From positions 1 to 41,569 of the forward strand of contig JAAAUF010000298.1 in NCBI GenBank assembly GCA_015499985.1: a DNA stretch of 41,569 nucleotides, given 5' to 3'. Origin of the DNA: Haplosporangium gracile (taxonomy: Eukaryota > Mortierellomycota > Mortierellomycetes > Mortierellales > Mortierellaceae). This document shows positions 20,802-31,200 of the stretch, one piece after another. The notes below the pieces were generated by a model. That model saw only the letters and a list, made by a program, of their open reading frames with translations. It was not told the origin of the DNA and did not search any database. The position numbers and the translations under genes were made by a program. Within the stretch, counting starts at the first letter, position 1; each line of letters opens with the position of its first letter.

Positions 20802-23800
20802 ATGCCCGAACCAAGAAAGAGGCGGATAATTGAGGAGGAAGAGGAGGAAGAGGAATATGTCACCAAAAGAGTCCCGAGCAATGGAACAAAGTTGGCCAAG
20901 GAGAAGGTGAGTTAAAATAGCCCCTTTTGTTGTTTTTTTGAACTTGTTGCCACCAAAATGAGAACATCCCTAATCTCGGAGAAACCCCATCTTGACCGCT
21001 CAAAAAAGTAGCAGTGATATTTTTGCTGATAACTTGTCTATTACTATTGTTGTATACTAGGCATTCAAGAGAGCAAAGCACCAGGAGGCGGTAGTAGAGG
21101 AAGGCCTGGATGAGCCCGAGGAAGAAGAGGAGGACGACGAAATAGTCGGTCGAGAGGAGCCTGAGGGTTGGCAGGATGTCGAGGACACTCGGGAGAAGGG
21201 TGCCGATGAATTGGAGTGGCTCGAAAAGGCGAACCGTGACTTCGAGACTTCAAAGACTATCCCTGGCCGCCACGGAGTAAGTGCGCTGTTGTGCTTGTAA
21301 GGTTTTTTTCACGTTCACAGCCGCATGCAGTACTTAGCAAATAATTCCCTCATCATTATCATAGGCCGTTGCAGAGATGGGTGTCATTGAAATGATTGAG
21401 ATGCACGACTTTATGTGTCATCGTCATCTCAAGGTGCCATTCGGACCCAAGATCAACTTTATTATCGGACATAATGGAAGTAAGTAGCATGGCCCACAGA
21501 CAAAACACCTTTTTGCATTTGCGCCGCCTGAATTGAGACTAATTGCAGCAACAATTAATAACGCGAATATATAGGTGGCAAAAGTGCTATTTTGACCGCC
21601 ATTATGGTCTGCCTTGGAGGAAAGGCCTCCGTCACCAACCGTGGTCACAGTCTCAAGGCTCTTATTCGGGAGGGTGCCACTCAGACGGACGTTCGACTGC
21701 AGCTTCGGAACAGAGGCAACGACGGATACAAGCCAGAGATCTACGGAGAGAGCATTATTGTCGAACGTCGTATCTCTCTGGATGGGGGCTCAAGCTACAA
21801 GATCAAGAACGCTAAGGGCAAGACAGTTTCGACCAAGCGCGATGATCTGGTTGCTATCCTCGACCACATGAACATCCAGGTCGATAACCCCATCAACGTT
21901 CTCTCGCAAGACTCGGCTCGCCAGTTCCTTCAGTCCTCTACACCCGCGGACAAGTACAACTCTTTCAACAAGGGAACCCAGCTCCACCAACTGAGCCAGG
22001 ACTATGAGCACGTCCGCGACTGTATCGACATCATGCAGACGACCATGAAGAAGAAGAATGAGGCTCTTCCGGAACTCCTCCACCTCGCCAAGGAGGCCCA
22101 GGCTCGTTTCAAGGACAGTCAGCAGGCGGCGACATTAGAGCTCAAAGTCGAGGAGATGAAGAAGGAGATTGTGTGGGCTCAGATCGAGGATTTGGAGGGG
22201 ATGGTAGTTGAGTTGAGGAGAGAGTTGGAGGATCATCAGGTCAAAGTTCCCGCCATCGAAAACAGGCGCACAGGGGAGGAGCAAAAACTGGCCGCGCTTG
22301 ACGAGGAAGTTCGCGCACTTGAGCAGACCGCCAGCGAACAAACAAATTCCACGGCGCCATTTCAGGAAGAGAAAAGAGGACTGGAGATGAGGATGCGCGA
22401 GAAACGGGAAGAGCTGAAGACTCTACACGAGGAAGAGAAGACGGTCAACGATGAGATCAAGGTTTTGAAGGATCGGATTCGCGGCTACGAGCAAACGATC
22501 GAGCAGGAATTGACGAAGCTCCAGTCGAATGGTCAGCCACGCAAGGCCGAGATTGAGAACAACATCAAGCAGCTTGAGGACGACATGGAAGTTGGCAAGC
22601 GGAGGTTTGCAGAGGCCAGGGAAAATCTCGCTTTGCTGGAGCAGAAGCAGGAAGATCTCAATAGTCGATCCGAGCAGGCTAACTCCCTTGTGATCCGAGT
22701 GCAGAGGGAGCGGAAGGAAAACAATGAGCGAATTCAACAAATCATGGGTCAGAAGCAGAACTCGCTCAGAGCATTCGGTCAGTACATCCCCGACGTTCTG
22801 CGAGATATCGATGAGGTGACCAAGCGGAGAGGGTGGAGAGGCGAGGCTCCTACAGGACCCCTTGGTCGCCATGTCAAGTTGAGGGAGCAGGACTATAAGG
22901 AAATTATCGAGGCGGTGCTCGGCCCAGTTTTGAACGCTTTTGCTGTCACGCATGACCAGGATAGATCTACTCTGCTGAACATCCTCAGGAAGAACAAATG
23001 GTACGTTTTTTTACAAAGTAAATCTTTTTTTATTTAAAAACATGTAGATAGGGAATAATTCCAAATTGACAGAACCTTCTTTGGTCATCTACTAGCCAAT
23101 CGGACATCATCCTCACCAGAAAGATCATCTTTGACTACAGCGACAAGGAGCCATCGGACCGATATCTCACGATCAACAGAGCCCTAGAATTTGACGACGA
23201 ATGGGTCCGACGCCTGATGATTGACAAAAATGCGATCGAGTCCACTATTCTCGTTGCCACCCGTCGCGAGGGTGATATTGTGACCAGCTCAGGTCCTGGT
23301 GGTCGGTTCCCTGTCAATGTCGGCGCGTGTTTTTCGAAGGATATGTGGCGCGTTGGAGACCGGGCGGGTGGTGCTTCCAGTTCGTCGGTGAATAGATACC
23401 GCGGACCTCCTCGTCTCGCCGCGAACGTGGAACAGGAAGTGCAGCAGTTGGAGGGCAATGCTCGACGCCTTGAGGAGACTCTTCGGTTCAGGATGAAGGA
23501 ATTCAACGAACTTGGCAAGGAGGTCGAAATTACGGATAAGGAGCGTATCCAGACTAAGAGACAGATGGCGAACATTGAGAAGGATTTAAGACTCAAGACC
23601 AAGGCCATTGACGAGTTGAAGGTGAGCTTGGAAGAGGACGAGCCTGTCAATATTCAAATGTACGAGGAGTCAAAGCAGAAGGACGTGGAGGAGATGGAGA
23701 CCATGAAGAAGCAATATGAGCCTATTGTTGCTCAAAAGCAGATCATCAAGGATGCTATGAAAGCCCTCCATCAGCAGGTTGTCGAGCTGAATGAGTCCAT

Positions 23801-25113
23801 CCAATCCCAGGAATCCAAGGCGAACAAGCTTCGGGTATGTCTTTTTGTCTGATAGTGGTTTTTTTGTATCAGAAAACAGTCGCGTTAGGTTTGAGCGTGT
23901 ATCGATTGACTGACAAGATTCTGTGTCTCTTTTTTGATATTTGTAGGATGATCTCGAGACTCTCAATCACAAGCGTGAAGAGTATCTCACAAGAATCCAG
24001 CATTGGGACAAGAAACTGGACCGGGAACGAGCTATTATCGCGCAGAGTGAGAAGGATCTGCAAGCCAACATTCAAAAATTGGAAGCTTCGACCGAGCAAG
24101 CTTTGGCATACTGCGAGCGAGTTGAGGTCACTAAATCAAGAGCAGACCTGGAATCAGCGATCAAAAAGACGCAAGCGAAATTGCTGGCGCAGGAGAAAGC
24201 ACGTGGTGCCACTGTAGAAGAGATTGTCCTTGACATGAAGCGCAAGCAGGACGAGTACATGACGGCCAGGGGCAGTATTAACCACATGAACCAATTTATC
24301 GAAGTAAGTCAGCGCTGCTTGTTTCCTTGGATGTCATTGCCCATTTATATTTTGTCTTTCCATTCCTGACTCCATTTCTGCTCCCTCTTCATTTTCGTTT
24401 TTTTTTTGCCACATTTGATAGCATCTCAAACCAACTTTGCACCATAGAATTTCGCGCTGGCGCGAATTCCGGACCCAAATGTCTGTTCGGTCTGCAATCA
24501 ACTTTGGTCTCTTGCTTGCTATCCGCAAGTATTCTGGTGAACTTCAGTTTAAGCACCCGGAGAAGGAACTGATCATCAAGGTAAGAAGCAGTCTTGTTCA
24601 TATCCTGTCATCTTTGGCACGCTACAATAGAACAAAAGGAGTAACGAATGGCCATTTTTTGACATTGATACTACTAGGTTGAGACAGATGATCCGAACTC
24701 TGCCCAGGCGGGTGTATCGAGAGACAAGGATCCCAAGTCGTTGTCTGGAGGAGAAAAGTCGTTTTCCACCATCTGTTTCCTTTTGGCCCTCTGGAACTCG
24801 ATGGCTAGTACCATTCGCTGGTGAGTTCTTGCTTTTTTCTTTCTGCTGTGAATGTCTATTTGACAACGTAAAACAGACGCGTTTATTTATATATTCGTTT
24901 TTTGTTTGACATAGCCTGGATGAATTTGATGTGTTTATGGATGCTGTAAACCGTCGAATTAGTATGAGTATGCTGATTGATGCAGCGCGGGAAGCGGATG
25001 GCGTACAGTTCATCCTGATTACGCCCCAGGATGCCAGCAGTGTCAACCCCGGTCCAGATGTTCGTGTCCATCGCCTGCACGATCCCGAGCGTAACCAAGG
25101 TGTCCTTATGTAA
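20802..25113 (+). CDS. SMC6: SMC6, ATPase subunit of the SMC5/6 complex, 1152 aa, nine exons
   Basis: Exons are 20802-20906, 21061-21276, 21365-21479, 21575-23000, 23096-23834, 23947-24303, 24422-24580, 24678-24820 and 24915-25113, all GT-AG and in phase. The N-terminus is basic and then Glu-rich. Walker A is GHNGSGKS (142-149), split by intron 3. NPINVLSQDSARQFL is the usual segment after the head strands. Coiled coils flank a hinge near GPVLNAFAVTHDQDRSTLL. Characteristic SMC6 sequence RISRWREFR precedes the signature LSGGEKSFSTI (1061 onward), and Walker B is RCLDEFDVFMD (D1089, E1090). The D-loop region and LITPQDAS close the head. SMC6 pairs with SMC5 and the NSE subunits in recombination repair, replication fork stability and SUMO ligation by NSE2. 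Length fits the family. Confidence 0.97.
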
Positions 25114-27440
25114 GGCGTCCTTGTGTAGAAATGTACAGTAGCAAATATGGAAAGAAATCTAATACAACTTTCCGCATTACCAAAAAAGGCCTTCACGCAA
25201 GGGCACAAGAGAGGAGAGGGAGGAAGGGGGAGGAGTCACGCTTGAAAAATCGTGTTTCCGTGGACCTGAACGCAAAGGGAGATGGGAAGGCAAGAGGAAG
25301 GTCCCTTTCGATGCCACCTCCCCTTTTGGTATCTCGTCCCTCGTTTTCCATGCCATTCCCCTTTTGTTCGCCGCCCTTGCGTAAGTTTTTTTTTTGGTCG
25401 TAAAAGACCAACATTTTTCTCGTTGATGTCATGGCTCATGAGCGGTGACTGCGAAAAAAAAGCACGGTTGGGGTGGTCAATGCTTTTGGATTTAGGCTGT
25501 CAGATCCCTGTCATCATTAGCCTTTTCTTTCTTCTCTTTCTCTTTCTTCCATCCTTGTTCCTGACTTTCTTTCTTTGCACCTATTCCCTTCTTCATGTTG
25601 CACACCATGTACACATACCACACCCTCCCTTTACAATAACCTTACTCTCCTCTCTCCCTTCTCGCATCGACCGCTCTCATCCCACATTGACCACGCTTTC
25701 AACGGCAGCTCCTTCGACATAGGCTCACTTTACTTTCACTTTCACTTTCACTCTTACCCTTCTTCGCATCAACCCTTCTCTTCAGAAGTCGTCAGGTACC
25801 CAGCACAACAACAACAAATAGATAACATAATCCTCCGCCTCTGCTGCACCTTATCAAACCAACTGTCCAACGATAACAATAGCTTATCATCACATCATCC
25901 TTGCCTCTATCGCCTATTTGCTTCTTTTTCTTCCACCAAAACGGAGACACAATGAATTAGGGCATCGAGCATACTATTCATTTTGTTATTCAGTCTACTC
26001 CTCATCAACAATGGAAGCAAGCAGATCCCTTATACTTTTTTAACGTAGATCGGAGTCGAGACTATATGTACATTCGTATCAAAAAGGGCCTTTGTTATCT
26101 TCCACTTCTCTACTTCTCTCTTCACTTTTCGCTCCTACTCGCTATCTTGACATTCACCTTTTGTCCCCTCTCTCTTGCCCTTGTCTATTTCACAAATTCA
26201 CCCTGACCTTCCTTTTTCATTTTCACGTTGTGAAACAACAAGCTATTTTTTTTTTCGCAATGGCACCACTACTGCTAAGAGTGGCTAGCTTTTTAGCAAG
26301 TCTTATCCTCTTTTTTTCCCGTTACATCAACTATTTGTAACTTCCATGTTCCGGCTATGATCAGACCATGTTCAACCACGTTGTCCATGATGTCCACTGT
26401 CACTAGAACTAGCCACCCAACATGTGTGCAATTATTTTTCTGTTTTCTCCATTTATGCTACCCACCCGCCCTGCCTCTTGTATGTGTCATATCTTATTGT
26501 CCAATTTCTTCCTTGCGCAACAACATACTACGCCCATTTTTGCCTTTTTTTTTTCTCTCCTTTTGCAAGGCGAAGAGAGTGGATCGGAGAGAGTGAGGGG
26601 CGGTCAGTTGAAAGTACAGGGGTCGTTGTTAGTCTGTTTTTTTTTTGTTTGGGTGTTTGTGATTGCGTGTGCGTGTGTGTGTGGGATAGTGAAGGAGGGA
26701 GAATGAAAGCAAATCGAGTGAGGCAAACACGAGGGAAGGGAAGCGAGGTTGGGGATACGTGCCACCAAATTATCTTATTAGACAAAGGGACAAACAGAAA
26801 TCATGTCATCGAGCAGCAGGATGATGAGGAAGATGATGACCAACCAAGGTTGCTTTGCCCTTGTGATGGAATGGGGATATCGACGACCAGATATTTTTTT
26901 ATTCTCCCCTACCAATTCTTTTATGTCCCTACTTTTGCCCGATCTGACTCTTTTTCTGGAAAAAGGGGGACTGTACTGTACAAGTTGCTCGCAAGGCCTT
27001 CGAAACAGGTTCCGCAAAAAGAAAAAAAAAAAAAAGCGAAGGTGATACGAAGTGTGTATACCATGTCCAAATGGACAACCCTTGGCCTGTGTGATGTGAC
27101 AATGTATGAGAGCCACATGCGACATTAACCTGTGGCCAGACGTGTGTGTATGCTCGGGTTGAAAAAGGGAGGAGAAAAAAAAGAGGGTGATGAATGAGAA
27201 AAAAGAAAGACAAAGAAAAGGGTTCTTCGGGGGGGAGGGGAAGAGTTGGTGAAGTGAGTGTACAACGCCAAAGGGCAAGATTACGCGCGCCGTAAGCAAA
27301 AGGGTGCGTGTATGTATGGTTTCGCATTTGTTGGAGAGAAGGGGGATTAAGAAGGAGGAAGAAACGCGACAAAGGGGAAAAGTATTGAGCATCGACTTGC
27401 TCATGTTCATTTGTTTTCTTGTTGTATAGTTATCACTTTC

Positions 27441-27473
27441 CTTCCTGTCCTTCCTGTCCTTCCTGTCCTTCCT
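27441..27473. repeat. 9-bp tandem repeat (CTTCCTGTC)
   Basis: Three full copies and a partial fourth of CTTCCTGTC lie in the middle of the gene-poor stretch. The minus strand reads as a GA-rich repeat. Confidence 0.85.
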
Positions 27474-27904
27474 CCCCTTCCTTCTTCCCCCCCTCTCCCG
27501 CATCCCTTACCTCTGCATTGCAAATAACTTGTTTTGCATTTACCAATTGAATGCTTTGTTGTGCCTTGTACGGGCTATTTGTTGTTGTTTTTCCCTTTTT
27601 TTTTCTTTTCCTGGCATGGTATAACTGCAGGTTCAAATGCTATTCTCGGCAGGGACAATGCAGAGAAAAGAGACAACAAATAAAGGAATTGAGCTACTCT
27701 TTGGAACAACATTGGTCGCTTAAACAACAAACCAATAACGGCAGGCATGTCTTGCACTGTCTGTCTTTCTGCTTTGGAACGAGAGACCCTGTCAACAACA
27801 ACGGGAGATGTCTTTGTCCAGGGCCCGATCCTTTTCTTGTTCTTTCTTACCTCGGGCAATTCTTTTGGCCTCTTAATCCTGCTTTGTCTGTCTCAATCTC
27901 ACAG

Positions 27905-27905
27905 C

Positions 27906-27938
<33 letters not shown>

Positions 27939-27962
27939 AGCCCCCCCCCCCCCCCCCCCCCC
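27905..27962. repeat. (CAA)11 tract followed by a C22 homopolymer
   Basis: Eleven CAA units (27905-27937) are followed, after TAG, by 22 C residues that run straight into the assembly gap. The homopolymer is the likely reason for the gap. Confidence 0.95.
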
Positions 27963-27971
27963 NNNNNNNNN
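27963..27971. other. Assembly gap of 9 N
   Basis: Nine undetermined bases flanked by a C run on the left and CT-rich sequence on the right. The true length is unknown. Confidence 1.
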
Positions 27972-28219
27972 TCTTTCTCTCTCTCTTTTTCTTCTTGCCT
28001 AGGGGATGATCGATCGCACTCTTCTTCCCTTTTTTCACGCTCCTTGCCAACTGACCGCTCGACATACACACACACATAATCATTACTCACGAAAGAATTT
28101 TTATATTTCAATTGCTCCCATCTTACTAGAGTTACACACACCACACCCATACAACATCAACAACATCAACAACATCAATAACAACATACCAGCATTTTCA
28201 ACAACTTAATAACAATAGT

Positions 28220-31200
28220 ATGACATCAACAGCTGCTGTCCAACAGGAGGTATTGCTCCCAACCCACGACGATAACGACCAACACTTTCAATATCGTCAT
28301 CATCATATTCACCATCTACTCCACACTCCTCCTCCTCGAGAGCAAGACGCACAATGGCATGACAATAGCAGTAACAACAACAATGTCAACAGTGCTCATA
28401 TCCGGCATCATGGCTCAGACTCCGATCACACGCTGCAGCCAGTCAGAGTCAGGGATCAGTATCTTTGGGTACCATCAGCAGCGGCAGCAGAGAGAGCCCA
28501 GAAACGTGATTCGATTGACGGCGACGACGATGACTGCTGCTGCTGCTGCTCTAGCTGTGACGACATTGACGAGCCCGTCGACAATCCGCCACAGTGGCAG
28601 CGTCTGCATCATCAACAACAGCAGGGACCATGCCACCTTCAGTCCCAACTAGCACACCATCAACGACAGCAACGAGCACCATCCATACAACAGGACTCGT
28701 GGGCTGAATCCGGTTCTAGATCCTCCATAGACTCGCCCTTGTCCTTATCCTTGTCCTTGCCGTCGTCCTCTTCATCGCTGTCTCCTTGTTTTTCGACACT
28801 CAGCGCTACTACCATCGCCGTCGTCGACTCCCCTTCATTGTTATTGCCTCTATCATCACCATCATCATCATCATCGTCCCATTCACCCTGTGGATATGGC
28901 TACCCGTGTTTATCGAGTCCATTAACTCAGGACCAGCAGCAGCAACAGCCATGCGTTGTTGGCAACAACACCTCCTCGTCTTCTATTACCCCATCTTCAT
29001 CTAATTCAGCATATGGCCCAGTAACAATGACAGCGGCAACCCTTGCCTTTTCTCACTCCCATCCCGCCATCTCACCTTTATCAACAACAGCAGCAACAAC
29101 AAGGATACCACCTCCTTTTCTTTTCACTCCTGAACCTCAACTGCACCAGCACCATGCTGCTGCTTGGACATCCTCGCCACCATCTTCCCCCTCATTTCTG
29201 TGCAGCCCTCCTTTTCCTTTGACCTCTTCATCATCCACCGAGCTAACAGTAACCGACACCTTGCAAGGTAAATTTTTCTTTATTTGCCGACGATTTTTTT
29301 TTAATTTCTACTTTTCAGGCACTGTCGTTGAGATGTGTTCAGTTGCACAGCCATTCGCAAAGTGATGTGAGATGAGAGACTGAAATGGAGAGAATGGGGA
29401 GAAATACAAGGGAGGGAAGGGGGGGGGGGGAAGGGGTGGAATGAGCCGGCAAACAAAACAACGTTGGTGTTTTATGAACGTGCGTTGCGTTGCCCTTGTT
29501 CAATTCACGCGTTTGCCGATATTCAAATGATATTCGCATGGTACAAAAAAAAATTCAGGAGATGGGTACTAAAGGCGGAGATGAGAAGTATCCGCTCAAT
29601 CTTTACAGGACCCTTTAACCTTCTTCCTTTCTTTCATGGGTGTTTTGCATTTTCTTTGGCAGTGAGAAGAAAACGATATCGAAGAAAGGTATCGTTTCCC
29701 GCTTGCACTCTTTTTCCCAAAAAGTATGATAAAGGAGAACAAGAACAAAAACAATGAACAGGGATTGAGAAGGAAGGGAAAGAGGGGTAATAAAGGAAGG
29801 AAGGAAGGAGAACAAAACTAGAAATGAAGGCGACGACATAAACAATAACATCAAGAGGTAAGTCTAGAGGAGGAACGAACAGAAGGATAAAAATGGGTGA
29901 ATGAGGTGCTGGCTGACCTGAGAGCACAGATGCAATGTTAATCCATGGGTTACAAGTTTGCACGAAGGGGGTAAACGAGAACAAAGAAAACAAAATCACC
30001 TGAATGGGTTTATTTATTTTCATTGTTTATTTCGCTGGTGCCGGTTTGAACCTTGCGCGACGGTGGAGGCAATGGGAGGGAAGGAGGGGATGGAAAAGGG
30101 GAAGGGATGAGGGGATGAGAGAGAAGGGAGTGGAGGGAGTGGAGGTGGAAAAGGAACGGAGACAAAGAGAAAGAACACAAAGGTAACTTGGAAAAGAGAG
30201 GGGCGCACATCCATACATGGTACATACATATTGGCAAGGGGATAAACATGGAAGTGAAGAAAGAGTGCATTTGTCATATCCCTTGGTGCAATGAAGAAGT
30301 GAGAGTGATGAGGATGTCCATTATTATGAAGCGTGTTCTTTCTTGATGCAGTGTATGTGTGTATGTGAATGTGCCCGTGTGCTGAGTGTTCCGAAGAGCA
30401 AAGCCCAATCTCAATGACCATCACATACCGCAGGAAACTCTTTTTTTTCTTGTTCTTTTTACTTCTCTTCTTTCTTTCCTTTGCGCAACCAACATTGGTG
30501 ACCCTTCCTTTTCCTTTCTTCTCGTCGTCCTTCGTCTTCTCCTCTACTTTCGCCGTCCTCCTCTGCTGGTGCCTTCGCTTGCCATTGATTGCACCCTCCG
30601 CTGCTCTCTTCACAGTAGATCCTTGCGCACATCCGTATCATCAACCCGTTCTTCTTTCCTTCCTTCCTTTCTTCCTTGCTTCCTTCACTGCTCATTCGTT
30701 TGTTGGTTCAATTGTTCAATTACCATTACCTTTGGTATTGGCATTAGCGTTGTAAGATGGGCATTTATCTCTCTCTCGCGCGCGCGCTTCTCTGACTTTC
30801 TCTCTTCTCCCTTTACCCAGGCAAATAACCACATTCACCTTATATATCGCATTTCCACAAATTATTACACCCTGGCCTTGCACTCGGCCTCATTCAAATT
30901 ACCTCATTACCTGAACAGCAACTGACATTCATCCCCCTTCAACTCTTTCTCGTCCCTTCCCGATTCCCCGATACGGTCCATATTTTTGCTTTGCAGGATC
31001 GCATCCTACGGCAAAAACAACAGTAACACCATCAATTGTACAGCACACCGCAAAACACCTTGCTTTGCCTGTTTTTGCGCCATTAGCTACAGCAACGGCA
31101 TCAGCAGCTTCATCCCATCTCCAGCCTGTGCACCAAATTTCACGACTCCAATCGGCCCATTCAAGCCAGTCATTCCTCACATCCTCCTCTCTTTCTACTT

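Larger units (their letters stand above)
25114..28219. other. 3.1 kb without a recognisable gene; leader-like sequence and simple repeats
   Basis: Between the SMC6 stop and the next start codon no frame on either strand matches a known family. The stretch looks layered. Purine-rich SMC6 3' sequence comes first. A CT-rich block at about 25500-25950 ends in AC-rich sequence before a tiny ATG-AAT-TAG frame near 25952. Another pyrimidine-rich block lies at 26090-26340, and GA-rich sequence at 26560-27400. A minisatellite, a (CAA)11 tract, a C22 run and a 9-base gap follow. Directly after the gap, CCTAG|GGG near 28000 could be a leader splice acceptor. The CT-rich blocks resemble the leaders seen before genes in this window, so an untranslated 5' exon or a non-coding transcript is possible. 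Confidence 0.55.

Noticed and set aside
26261..26340. 26-codon hydrophobic frame MAPLLLRVASFL...
   Set aside because: Short, in T-rich sequence, with nothing to show conservation or expression; could be tested by ribosome profiling but is not supported here.
26778..27503. 241-codon minus-strand frame with DRK repeats
   Set aside because: It comes from a 9-bp tandem repeat and GA/CT-rich sequence, with no domain and no splice support.
27630..27645. GGTTCAAATGC resembling a tRNA B box
   Set aside because: No A box, no acceptor stem and no cloverleaf can be formed around it.
30020..30613. 197-codon minus-strand frame
   Set aside because: Low-complexity Lys/Glu, then Ser/Pro/Phe composition from GA/CT-rich sequence; no recognisable family.
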